Assembly (NCBI GenBank): GCA_035222895.1 | Contig: JAVYIG010004985.1 | Location: 62,001 to 126,000, forward strand | Source of the DNA: Strongylocentrotus droebachiensis | Lineage: Eukaryota > Echinodermata > Echinoidea > Camarodonta > Strongylocentrotidae | DNA length: 64,000 nucleotides | Direction of reading: 5' to 3' | Part shown: one piece after another, positions 21,492 to 34,700 of the stretch | Position numbering within the stretch: the stretch's first letter is position 1 | How the letters are laid out: every line of letters begins with the position of its first letter | Position numbers and translations under genes: made by a program | Notes under the pieces: model-generated | What the model saw: the letters and a program-made list of their open reading frames with translations, nothing else | Databases searched by the model: none | What the model was told of the DNA's origin: nothing

Positions 21492-22568
21492 TCTATTGGG
21501 CACAATATGGCAAATATTGATTTGTTGGGCAAGCACAAAATAAAGGAATATTCATCACGCAGTGACCAAGTGAAAAACCAAGTTGGCCAAACTCTGCGTA
21601 ACGATGGCTCTGATCATGCAATATTATCTCTACATAGAAACACAACATACACTGACCGAACATATACATTGTACGGGGGGAAATTAAATACAAGTATATA
21701 ACAAAATAATATTTCTTCCATTCCCAGACCACAGGCCTATAAACTAATTCCAATATTGCCACATTGGTAAATATTGTCGACAAGCCATACTTACATGTGT
21801 TTTTGAAACACTTTCTACAACTATTGTTCACGTTTATCCCCCACATGGATTCATTCTATTATTAATCTCTCATCCTCAGTGTTTTATCCGAGAACTGATG
21901 ATCTTCAAATTTGCAATCGATTGGGGCCAACATTAAGGTACTGCTCGATATTCTCCCAAAGCGGAACGTCAATAATTCCAAATTTGTTTTCTTTGCAATA
22001 CGTTTAAAAGTACAGTTTCAAGCAGAGTGGTTATTTCAGTGAAAACTGTTTTTAGCAACCACCTGTATAAAAACACAATGTTTGTTCCCCTTCAAATAAT
22101 ATCTAATTGAAGCCTGTATCATACTCACCTGTACACAAAGACCCTCTGTCTATATAGACCACTTATCCTCTTTTAATAAGCAGTCTTTAAACGCAGGTGT
22201 CACTGAACGAATCGCATGACTCGGACCTCATCATTTCCTTTTATCTATTGCATACATATAACTGCTCATAAAGAAAGCTTCTAAATAATGTACAAATTTC
22301 ACCTTTTGAAAAAATATGTCACTCTGTTCCTGTTATCCTATCTCTCTTAATTTCTTGCTATGTAAACAAAACAAAAACTAGTTATTCCCTGACAGTATAC
22401 TACACAAATGTCAGACAGAACCTTACAAAGAGTTCCCAACAAAAACATAAACATTTCTATGCGAGTCTGATTATCTATACACTGTTAGGGTAAGTTACCC
22501 ACCATCCATTGCAGATATAAAATATGTTAAAAGCGCATCATCATACACTATGTATTCAAATACAAATA

Positions 22569-22758
22569 CAGTCAAACCTGCTTTAGTGACCACCTGTCTA
22601 CAAAGACCATCTCTCTACAAAGACCACATTTTTTGTTTCCCTGGAAAATGATTTCTCATTGAAACATGTCCTAAAGGAACCTGTCTACAAAGACCAACTG
22701 TCTACTAAGACCACTTTTCTTATCTCCCTTGGGTGGTCTTTATATACAGGTTTGACTG
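22569..22758. mobile_element. TA-flanked MITE (Tc1/mariner-like) in the VPS26 3' UTR region
   Basis: Perfect ends CAGTCAAACCTG and CAGGTTTGACTG with TA on both sides; 190 bp with internal repeats of the CTGTCTACAAAGACCA type. It lies about 40 bp past the VPS26 stop codon. Fragments of the same family occur near 22140 and 49240. Confidence 0.82.
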
Positions 22759-22797
22759 TAATTGCCTGGTTTGACGAGGGCAGTAGAGAGGGGTGTG

Positions 22798-25700
22798 CTA
22801 CTCGTCTGAGCTGGGCTCTGGCTTGCTGTTTTGCGACGGCGAAACAAAGTGTTGCATCTGTTGTCTCTGCATCTGAAGTGGTTTCTTGACCTTGTCGGCT
22901 TTTCGCCAAAGCGTCACTTCCTGTTAACGAGAGTTTTGCAAAATGATATGGGATTAGCCATTTTGGTCCACTCGAGAACAGGATAATGGGGAGAAAAATA
23001 GAGAGTACAACGACATAGAAAGAATAAACACAGATAGAAATAAAGTTACTGAGAGGTGGGATAGGGAGAAAAATAATACAATCTAAGAAAGAAGAAATTC
23101 TGGAAGAAAGAAACAGAGAGATTAAAATAAAGAAGGACATAAAGAATGAGGGGAAGCAAGATGAGCAAGGAAGGAAAGTGAGATGGGGAGTAAGAGAACT
23201 AATCTGATATAGCAAGGATACAATTGGACGTACATCCAACTAACTCATGAGGGAGTCAAGAAAAAGGAAGAGGAACAGGGAGAGAGAGAGAGAGAGAGAG
23301 AGAGAAGGGGGGGGGGGAGATCAACAGAGATTTTTGTTTAATGATATCTGAGCATTCATATTTTCTGCAAGAAAGGAGAAAGACATACACAGAGAGGAAA
23401 GAAAGACAGAGACTAATAGAGAGAGAAAATAACAAAAATAGATAGAGAAAGAAAAGGACAGACGGATATCAAAAAAAAAAAAACAGGATGGACAGGGGGG
23501 AAAAATGGAGACAAGAGTGTACAAGACAGAGAAGAGAGAGGAAGAGGGGAGACAGACAGTGTACAAGAAATGAGAAAGACATACACAGAGGGAAAAGAAA
23601 AAAAAAGAGACTTATAGAGAAAGAAAATAACAGAAAGAGATAGAGAAAGAAAAGAGACAGACGTAAATCACAAGAAGAAAACCAAAACAGTAGGACAGGA
23701 ACAAAAATGGAAACAGAATGTAAGAGACAGAGAAGAAAGAGAGAGATAGAGAGAGGGGGAGGGAGAGAGAGAAGGTAGGGTGAGTAGGGATACATGTAGG
23801 TGACAAGGATAATGTTTCACTGACCTGTTGTTTGAAGTACCGCCTTTCTTCTTCATCTACGAGTACAAGATTCAGGTAGTAGCGAACTGAGAACTTCTTG
23901 TTTACATCCCTCATCGTAGGCGTCAGCTCGTACCCTGACAGGAATAGCCTTATGGGTATTGATTCACCTGGGATCACAAGATATCCAAGGTCAAAGGTCA
24001 AAGGTTTGCCAACATTATCTTTGACTCGTAAGCAGAACAATAATATGATGACACATGCATTTCAAACAGAGAGATACAAAATCATTGAGTAAATATACAT
24101 GTATACAAATTTCTTTCAACATAAATATAATTAGAGAAAAACAATTTTATGTAACATGATAGCACAGTTTAAGAAATATGGTTAAGGATGATTCCAGTAC
24201 GAGTGTGTGCTTCCTGCATATAAGAAACAATTCACATACCTGTCAACCTTTCAAAGCACAAAATTAGGAATACAGTGATTTGGTATACTTTTGTTGCGCT
24301 AGTGCCCATTAATAAGGCATTGAAACCCCATTACCAAGTCCCTTGGAGAGGAGTTAAAGCTGCCAGTCCGCAGGTTGCTTACATACCAGCATACACATGT
24401 TTTCTTAGCAGTCAGGTAAAGCAAACAAACAAAAAGAATGACAAAAGTTTTTTACTACGTACCTCTTACTGGGGCACCATCCATGATTTCATATTTTGCT
24501 ATGGTTTCGTTTTCATTGAATGTATTGGGACCTGAAAGAGAGAGAGAGAGAGGGAGGGAGGGAGAGAATGACAATATGTTAATACTGATGATAAATGGAT
24601 GCATTTATGTGGCACGGTTACTTTACACATTTTCTACTGGCCTTTTATGCAGGCTTTAACAAAATAATTCTGAGCAACTAGCCATTTATATCACCTGGGT
24701 GGAGAGTATCATATCTAGATGTATCTTGCCAAAGGACATTAGTGCTATGGCAGGCATTCAAACCCCATTTCTTATGCTCAGCATGTTGGGACTCATCAGC
24801 CAAATTTATGGGCACAAATGCCAAGTGAAAAGCATCAACAGAGATACACAAAGTCATGTATACATACACATGTATGAGGGATGCTTATGATCACACAAAT
24901 AACTTGTCCTCACAATTTTCACCATTCCATAATATGAACATTCGTACCTTTTTTTTAATCAAATGATTTGAAGGAAAAAATATTGTCATCTAATTATGTT
25001 TCATCGCATTTTGTAGGATTCCGGTTTGATTTATTATATTTTTGTCACAATAACTGTATTTTACTTGTACCCGAAGCCTACAAATGAGAAAACAGAAGTT
25101 TATCTTTTTCATTTTATTTTTTTTATTTTTTCACAAAAAATGTATGAAAAATAAGTTTTTTTAATTTATATTTTCCTGTATCGTTTTCTAAAACACATTG
25201 GTTTTGTAACTTCCTTCAAACCTCCTTTGTATTTTCTACTGTTAAATGATCACAAAATGTAGATATGCCATTGTACACTTGTACATGTATAATTCTGCTG
25301 TGACATGATCTCTGTTATAGTTCATCCAATGGAAAAGGAATTTCTGGTGCATGACAGATGAATCAATAAATTCTGTTTGATTTCATTTCCTATTTTTTAA
25401 TTTAAAGAAAAGAGGATAGATCAAAACACTTTAAAGAAATGTTTTTAGTTTATCTGATCCAGTCATTTCATAACCTTTTGAAGGATTCTGTTTTGATTTA
25501 TAATAGTCTTGTAACAATAACCATATTTGTATTTTACCCACAGCCTGATAAAGAGAACAGAGCTTTATTAATTTCATTTCCTTTTTCTTTACACAATTAG
25601 TATGAAGAATAGGTATTTCATTTCATTTCTTTTTAGTGATTTCAATAAAGAGGATACATATAAAAAGATTTTAAAGAAATTTGTTAGTTTACCTGATCCA

Positions 25701-28700
25701 GTTGTTTCTCTTTTGATGATGGCAAGTTCCATGTGTTTGATCTTGATTCTCACAAGCAGGAAATAGATTTTACCAACGATTACATCTTTGAGATGGTATC
25801 TGCAAATAGAACAAATGGTTTGGAAAACTCATCAGTCAAATCAAATCCGATCCAACTTGATTCAGTTTCACTTTGTAAACTAGATGGATCTTCGACTGCG
25901 CGTAGTAAAAAATGATGCCTTCCCCATGACCCGAGTTTGGTGGGAATCCATCAATTGGTTCTTGAGATAAAACGAACGGGACATATGGACACATGTCCCT
26001 ACGTATGTACGTATACAGACAGACCACCCAAAAACATAATACTTCCAAATACTTTGTAGCAGAGGCATAAAACCGAGTGTGAGATGGGAAGGTGATCCAT
26101 GACAATATCTCTCTCTCTCTATCTCTATCTCTATCTCTTTCTCTCACACTTTCTTTCTCTTTCCCTCTCTCAGAATAACTAAAGTTATTCCTTGGGGCGA
26201 GGTTTCCTTTCATAAAAATAAAAAAACTCACAACTCACTTTGATTTGATGTATTCAAATTCTACACCTGTTGATCCCCTCTCTCTCTCTCTCTCTGTTGC
26301 ACAGTCTGTCTGTCTGTCTGCGCCCCCCCCCCCCCCCCTTTCTCTGCTCATCTTCTTATCTCTATCTCTATCTCTCTATCTCTCTCATTCTCTCTCTATC
26401 TCTCTCTCTCTCTCTTTCTCTCATACTTTCTTTCTCTTTCTCTCACTCACAACTTACTTTGATTTGTTGTATTCAAATTCTATATGGAGGCAGTCCTCAA
26501 TGCCAACTTCCATCTTAATAGACGAGTTGACCTCGGGGTAGTGTGACAGGGTGTGAACCACGAGATCCATCTCACGCACTGTGTCCGTCAACCGCTTGGT
26601 GATCGTCACTCGTAGAAAGTATCTGTAAGAGGTCAAAGGTAAGAGGTCATAGGTTAGAGGTCAAAAGGAGTTAATATCAGACAGAATTAAAAATTCAGAG
26701 GGGCTGTATGATAGGTTGTGAACAAAATGGTCAATCTAATGCACCGTCTATCAATTGAAGAAAGTATATGTAAGAGGTTAAGACATCCACATCTATTGAC
26801 ATAGACATCCAAGGCTTGACAAAAAAGGATTGTATGATAGGGTGTTGCCATGAAGGTCCATCTAACACAAGTGCTGTATCTGTCAAGCGCTAGGTGATCA
26901 TCAATCATAGAAATTATATCTATGAGGTTAACGGTTAGAGGTCAAAAGCAGTGAATAGCCGACAAGATTAAAGGCTTCTCAAAAATGGGTAGTGTAATAT
27001 TGGGCCGTATGCATAAAAAGTAGCAATTGCTTGCAAGCAATTGCTTCAAGCACAAGCAATTGCTTGTCAAGCAAAAGATCAAGCTCAAGCAATTGCTTAA
27101 ATCCGTATGCATAACATTTTGCTTGCCTCCAGGAAGCAATTGCTTACGATCTCAACAATAGCGACGTCACGCCGGTGCGAACATCATTCATGGGAGAACA
27201 AAGGCGGGTTTCGCATACTAGTAGTGTATTCAAATGTCATGCGTGTGGGGTAGCCTTTCCTGACATGGCAGTATAACATTCCAGGATGACATATTTCAGA
27301 ACAAAATGAAAAAAAAACACCGATACATGCACACACAAGCGCACACCCAAATACACATACACACATGGCATGCATATACTAACAAGAAAAATACGTATAA
27401 TACACGTGACTGTACTGAAGGGATTTTACAAGTAAGGCAGACGTGTGTCTAATTTTCCGCTAAATCTGATAGGCCTACAAGTGAGAACATGGCGTCAGAT
27501 GGTGAGGAAATTAATACAACTGACCAAGATCTTAGTACCCATTTGGTGGAGATCATCAAAGAATTCCCCATATTGATGGAGAAATGTCAGCTGCCGCAAG
27601 CAAAGGAAAAGAAAACCCTAGCTCTACAGCAGGCAAAGAACACGATCATGGCCAGTATTGGCAAGAGGATGGATGAAAAACAAATCATGAAAAAATTGCC
27701 AACATGAAGACAAGCCTCAAGAAGAAGACTGACACTAATCAAACAGGGAATCGCAAGATTACCCTATGCCCATGGGAGAAAGAGCTCTACACCATCATGA
27801 ATGGGGATGAAAACCCGGTGGTAACAAAAATGCCCTGCTCCATTTCTGCTGGCGTTTCCACCAACACTGATTCTCTGTCATCGTGCTCTAGTCAAGCATC
27901 ACCCAGTGCATCTTGTCCAAGGGTAGGCAAATGAACAATTTCAAATGATAAATCATATCAATAATTCATAATGAAATTCCTAAAACATTTAGCATTTTGA
28001 TACTTTTGTCATTGGTGTTATGATTTTCATACTACTTAAACATCAACATACATCCAAGCTTCATGAAATTTCTCATGTGAATAATAACAAATGTAACAAA
28101 AAATTAGTTAACGTTGCCAATCGTGAATCTTTATTTGCGATTAACATGGATATGATGAAGACATACGTAATTGAAAGATTAAACGAGAACTTGTTTGAGA
28201 TTTAATCTCAATTATATAAGTAATATAAATGAGGGTTTACGTTAAATGAGACCCCGTTAGTGCGCATGCGCTAATCAGCAATATTCGTAGAAAGCCGAGG
28301 ATGTGCCTACTGAACCAAGCAGAAAGATAACGAGAACTGTAATTAATAACAATACCCAGCACTAGGGAGGGTAAGGGAGGGACGTAAACCCTCATTTATA
28401 TTACTTATATAATTGAGATTAAATCTCAAACAAGTTCTCGTTTAATCTTTCAATTATACTACGTAATACCAATTTCGGGATTACGTTAAATGAGATTTCG
28501 AAGCTCAGTAGGCCATCCGAACCAGTGCTCAACACAATAGTATACATTATTGATAGCAAGATAAAACATGCTGCTAAAAAGGTAAACCAGCTGACCTTAT
28601 AAATGCGATGCCAAAACTAGGGCATCCTTTAGGACGTCATGATTGCACCTGTGAAGTTAACGTTCCTGTTCTCCACTGGTTTCATGTAATAAGTTCGAAA

Positions 28701-31700
28701 CGTCCGTTCAGAAGACCAGCCTGCCTGGGCTAGTATATGCTTGATAGGCAGATTTGTACTGTTTGCCGCCGAAGTAGATGCAGCTCTAGTGGAATGAGCT
28801 TTGTAGATGTCTGTGTCGATCCCTGCCAAGGTCAACGTTTCCTTCACCCATCTGGCGATGGTCTGCGTAGTAACGCGTTTGTGCGGTTTCTTGAAGCTGA
28901 TGAACAGATAGCGTTCCTGTCCCCGGATGCTCTCCGTTCTGCGCAAGTAGTGCCGCAAGTAGTTAAGTACACATAACCTCCTGTCTGGTGGATATGCCTT
29001 CATTTTCAAGTTGAAGTTCACATTCCCCGGTTTTGTTTGCTTTAGGAGGTCCTTAAAAATGAACAGAACTTCGCTGCCCTTGATTTTCATGTAGTCAAGA
29101 TGCAAGCTGTGCAGTGACTGGACCCGCTGGGCCGAGATCAGCGCCATAAGTGTGCAAAGTTTCATAGTCAAAGTTTTTAGCGTGAGCGAATTCGCTGGTG
29201 CCCACTTTCGTAGATAATTAAACACTATGTTCACATCCCAAATCTCCTTATACCTTGGCGCTGGAGGGCGCAATTGGAATGCTCCTTTACAAAAACGACT
29301 AATAAGAGGATGAGTTCCAACTGTACGTGACGAATCCTCAAGTACTAGGAATGCAGACAAGGCGCTGCGTGCAGAATTTATAACACTATAACTAGCTCTT
29401 TCACTTTCAAAGAGTTCCGACAAAAAATCAATTACATCATTGGATCTCGCCTGGAGATAGTTCAAGCCTTTTTTATGGCAGTATTTCTTCCATTTCCTTA
29501 TGTAAACGGCATAGTTCTTTGTCGTTGATGCTCGCCACGATGCTGCTATTACATTGATAGCTCTTGCACTCAAACCTTTACTTTCTAGTGGCTGGCGCAG
29601 CACCTGCAACAAAGCAAATCAAGTTGATTATTAAGCGGGTGTGGCTCATTTGTAATAGGCTGTGCTAGTAAGTTTGGCCTTCTAGCTATGAACATTGGCT
29701 CCCCAATAATCATACCCTTCAAAAGAGGGAACCATGGTTGGGTAGGCCAGTTTGGAACTACTAGTAGGCCTGTTGCATCATCGCATTTAATCTTTTGTAA
29801 GCATTTTGCGATGAGGCAGAAGGGTGGGAATGCGTAGAAACTTAATGGTTTCCAGTCGATTGTGAAAGCATCAACTGTTTCAGCTCCAGGGTCAGGCAGC
29901 CATGAGATATATCTGTCAACTTGCTTATTTAATCTTGATGCAAATAGGTCTATTTCTGGGGAACCAAATTGCTGAGCAATTTCTTTGAATGCATCTGTAT
30001 TTAGCATCCACTCTGTCTTGTGGTTAAAGTGTCTAGACATGTGGTCTGCCTCTGTGTTAAGTTTCCCTGGTAAATGGGCAGCTGATAGCCATATGTTCCT
30101 GCTCATGCACCATTCCCAAATGTGTTTGGCTGCCTCATTGCAATCTGCGGACTTGCAGCCCCCCATATTGTTAATGTATGATACTGCAGTTACATTATCA
30201 ACACGGAGTAGTACATGCACATTTTCCACATCAGCACAGAAGGATTGAACGCCAAACCCGGCAGCGACTGTTTCAAGGTAGTTTATGCCATAATTTCTTG
30301 CTTTGTGCAATTCTTTTTCATTCCATCTACCACCTGTGCATGATTGGAGGTTAGTAGCACCCCAGCCAGCCCCACTGGCGTCCGTGCGCAACTCGAGGTC
30401 TGGTTTCGGTCTTCTTATTGGAGCGAATGAAGACGTTACATGCTCGACCCACCATTGAAGTTCACCCTTGGCTTCAATTGAAAGTGTCATTTTTCTATCG
30501 AAATGACCTCTGTTTGCTTTTAGTGCTGCAATTTTGTCTCTCTCTAAAGTACGATAGAAGAGAGGGCCATATTGGACTGCTGGGAAAGTTGAAACAATCT
30601 TTCCAATAACCCTGGCAACGTGCCTTATTGAGGGCTCTTTAGTGTCAATAAGCTCTTGACAGAGGCGTTCGACTTCGAGCGCCTTGCTTTCTGGAAGCCT
30701 AATTTGCATAGTATTTGTATTCAGAACAAAGCCAAGGAACGTTATCTCTTTGGTGGGGGTAAGTACCGATTTTTCAGGGTGAATAATGAACCCGAGTTGT
30801 GCAAGGATGTCAGTGGTAGCCTTAACAGCTGCTTTGAGCTTTTCCTCATTTTCTGCAATGAGGATTGTGTCATCCAAATATCCTACCACAATGTGACCAG
30901 CTTGTCTGAGCTTAGAAAAAACTGGCTTTAGTAATTTTGTGAATAGCCTTGGTGCTGTACTGAGACCATTGGGCAGTGCTTTGAATTGCCAACATTGACC
31001 ATTGACAATAAATTTGAGGTATTTCCTATCCTCTTGGTGGATCGGTACTGTATAATATGCATCTCTGAGGTCGACAGAGGCTAGAAAATTGTCAGGGGAT
31101 ACAAGATCCAGGACAGTGTGGATATTATCCATCTTAAAATGCTGATACATCATGCATTTATTCAATTCTGAAAGATCGAGGATTAGACGTACACCTCCAG
31201 TTCTTTTTGGCGTAGTAAAAATATTAGAAATGAATTCACCCTCTTCATGTACACAGGGCTCAATAACATTTTTACGATGGAGGCTAGTAATTTCTACTTG
31301 AATGCGCTTAGCATCCGGGAGGCTCCGTTTATAGCGTTTAGCCTTTAATTCATGCAAGTCTTTAATTTTTTCTACATCAAACTCGATCTTGTATCCCGAG
31401 ACAGCCCTAATAACAATAGGGTCTGTTGTTAGCTCTTGCCAATTTTTCCTAAAATACCTCAGTCGACCGCCCACTGGGGGAACACTACATGTACTACTAG
31501 TACTAGCATTAGTCAAATCATTTTCGCTAAAAATGTGATCAGAGTGTGATTCACTGACCTTGTCGTGACTTGGTCTTGGGAGTTCTACTTCCTCCTCTGC
31601 TGGCCCATGGGACCCCTCTGGGCACCTGGCGCTTGCATTTGAGGCTGGTTCGGAGCCTGAGACTGAGTGTACGGAGGCAGTCTGCCCCTCCTGTTCTGTC

Positions 31701-34700
31701 TGTACCCTAAAAAAGGGCCACCCTGCGATCCTGACATTGGCCTGCTATACCCGCGGGATTGGCTCTGTGAGCCCCAGCGGTGCCCCGGTGCATTGTAGCC
31801 ACGTCCCCGGTAGGGATGCGAAGCAAAACGGTGTTTGAATTTGTCCCTCATCACACCGGCCGCTGCCAGTTGCTGATCTTTGAGATCCTTCACCTGCTTC
31901 CCTAGATCATCACCAAACAAAAGTCTAGTAGCTGGCAGAGTAGGTTTGCACAGATGCGTAAACCTTGCATTCAAGTCAGGTTTTATGAGCTCTTTTCTCA
32001 GGCAGTTTAGTTCAAAGTTAGCGTTGCAAATTAACGCCAAAGCATCTTGCTGTGTATCAGTTATACCGCCCGTAGAAACGGAGCGGGCAAATGCATTGAT
32101 GCCATGAGTGAGTGATTTTTGGACTCGTTGTAACTTCAAGTCACGGCTTTTTGTCATCGGAGGTAGATTGTCCCATATCACAGGGTTCACCTTTGGTGCC
32201 TCTATAATCTGACAATTGCTTGGAGCTGGGTATTTAGCAGTTACTTCATCAAGAACTTTCCCCTCCAATTGGTGTGTCATGAGATATGAAGTAGATTGGG
32301 CTATCTCCTCATCAATAGGATCTCCGATATCCGATGCCATTGCAAATTTTGCGGCGATCGAGGGAATGACAAAGTTATCAGGTTGAGGCATGTCTGAGTC
32401 AAAATTCTCTTCCTCCGAGACGGCGCCCGCTTCGGTTGCATCCGCGGGTAGACCGTAAAAATCCATGAGCCCGGTGGGCGGTATGTCATTCCCGTGGTCG
32501 AACGGGGGCCGTTGCACACAGTCTTCCCCGCCGGTAGCCCCGGTGGAGCCGCGAGACGAAGACGGGTGTGAGCTGCCGGTGACAGCCGTAGCATTAGCAG
32601 CGGGCAACGCCTCAACCACTCGCGCAAGAAGCGCTTCCATTTTATCAAGTCTGTTATTGAAAGTAGAAAATGGAACCGTTGATTCCACTTTCTGATTCTT
32701 CTCGCTCATTGCCTTTGGCTCCGAGTCCGACTTTGTTTTGCTTTTAGCTTTCCCCGGCCCACTCTTGCTGACTTTGCCAGCCGTGACTTTGCCACTGGAG
32801 TTGGGTAATTTTTTCTTTCCGTCGGAGCCCGTGGCTCCAGCGCTACCAGGCGGTGCCTGGGGTGGAAGCGCTGACGGAGGTAACGCAGCGGTGCTGCTAT
32901 CCATTTGAGACATTACAATTCTATCGATAAAATATCACTTCAGAAGGGCGTGATTTATAAAAATAAGCGTCTCAAAGTTATCAGTAAATGTCAAGGATGA
33001 AACTAATAACGTTTTTTACCTTTGAATTTCGGGGATTGCGTGGATAATAATATCTGATTTTCTTGAGCCACAAAGGTGTCCTTTTGCTCAATAACACGCG
33101 ACTAACGAATTGCTGATTAGCGCATGCGCACTAACGGGGTCTCATTTAACGTAATCCCGAAATTGGTATTACGTAGTATAATGCATCATAATGTTATTTT
33201 CTTTTCATAGAATGCGACGAATCGTCGGCGTGGGCCAGCCTCTGAAACGAACACGCCATCACCCATGCCTGTTCCTGTCAAAGGTCCCAAGAGGAAGGTG
33301 TTGTCAGGCGAAACAGAGGAAACCATCAACCTGTCAACATCGGAGCTGCAAAGGCTGGTTCTCCTCGACCAGCTCAAGTACACCCGAATGAAAATAAGAC
33401 GTCTCGAGCAGAGCCAGCAGCCCATTGAACATGCTGAATAACGAAGCCAAGACGTATGCGTAACTTGCAAGAGAGCAAAGCCGAACAAGACTATAGAAAG
33501 AGTAGCTATTAGTTATTTATTGTTTAAAAATGTTTTTCTTTAGTTCATCTGTAGTTATCAATCGTAAGCGATTTTATTATTTTACTATAAACATAGCAAA
33601 TATACTCTGCGAAGACAGGTTGAAATAAAAATAAACGTTAATCTGCAAGTTGAAGAAAAAAAAATCAATTGTTTTCTTGTCTTTATTTCGCCAGTAGTTC
33701 CAGTTTATTTACGACTGTTATTCATTGGTCGCGTCTCTCGTAGATATGGTTGGCGATTTCATCACGCTTTTGTTGACCTCGCTGCCTCAGTATCCGAGGT
33801 CCTTGTTCTACAACTCCACCATGGTTGCCATTGTCGCCAGCGATTTCTTCATCCTTGTCATCGCCACGCAAGTCGTCGTCCGGGTCATGGAGGAAGCGTG
33901 ACACGTTGTAAAGCACAAAACATGCTACGATGCACTTGGGGATATTCTCGAGCTTCAGGCGAACCCCATACCTGAGGATCGGGAATCGCCGTTTGAGTTG
34001 CCCAAAAGCCTGCTCGATGACGACACGGTTTCTTGTGTGAGCCCTGTTAAAAGACCTCTTGACCGGCGTGTCTGGATCAGCGAAGGGCGTCATCATGTAT
34101 GGTGATATCCCATATCCAGAGTCCCCCAGAAGGCAGCCGCGAACATTTCTTGAAACGACATCGCGCAGGTCCGACGTTTGAAAAATCCAGGAGTCGTGAA
34201 CCGATCCGGGCCAGCCAACGTCAACACTAGTGAAGATATAGTTCTCATCGCATGTTGCCTGGACGTTAAAGGAAGGGTAGTTTTTGCGGTTGATGAACTC
34301 ATCTCCGAACTGGCCGCGCGGTTTGTCAATCCGCACATGGGTGCAGTCAATCGCCCCGATAGTGAAAGGAAACCCCAGTTTTTCAGCCCATCGTTCCTTT
34401 GCATGTGTCACGTCTGCGTTTGAAGTGGGAAACTTGATCCAGGTAGGGTGCTGCGCTGCGATGAGGTCAATGTTTTTAGCCACATGTCGAGAAACAGTGG
34501 TCTGGCTGATCCCCATCACTTCCCCCACTGTTGTTTGGTAACCCGGATCCGCCAAGTAGTGGAGCGTGGCCTCCATGCTCTCCACCGTTGTCAGACATCC
34601 TCCCCGTTTTTCATCATGTTCAGGTATGAACCTGTGTGCTAACCACTCAACGTTCTCTTTGTCGAAACGGAATAGTTTCCGATAGGTCTCGGGAGCAATT

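Larger units (their letters stand above)
28172..33182 (-). mobile_element. DIRS-type tyrosine-recombinase retrotransposon, structurally complete
   Basis: Three minus-strand frames (gag-like, RT/RNase H, tyrosine recombinase) lie between inverted terminal repeats. LITR 33109-33179 and RITR 28172-28282 share an inverted core. The internal complementary region 28382-28495 equals the complement of RITR outer end joined to LITR outer end, as in the DIRS circular-intermediate model. The junction in the ICR is AAT, and AAT is also the shared trinucleotide at both element borders (28169-28171 and 33180-33182); the flanks rejoin into a continuous Harbinger intron. No duplication beyond that trinucleotide is seen, as expected for recombinase integration. 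Confidence 0.93.
27489..33441 (+). pseudogene. Harbinger Myb/SANT-like accessory protein, two exons, frameshifted
   Basis: Second gene of the Harbinger element, of the type that brings transposase to DNA and the nucleus. Exon 1 27489-27922 starts MASDGEEINTTDQDL; exon 2 33211-33441 runs NATNRRRGPAS to a TAA stop and contains a Leu-rich coiled-coil segment (STSELQRLVLLDQL). Donor AGG|GTAGGC and acceptor TTTCATAG keep phase. A one-base deletion in an A run near 27688 ends the first frame at ...IMKKLPT, while homologous coding continues in the next frame (MKTSLKKKTD). The intron hosts the entire DIRS element. Function is inferred from position and gene order; the SANT-like fold was not verified. 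Confidence 0.7.

Noticed and set aside
29985..32700. Plus-strand frames opposite the DIRS genes
   Set aside because: Antisense shadows of RT/RH and gag-like frames with no motif of their own.
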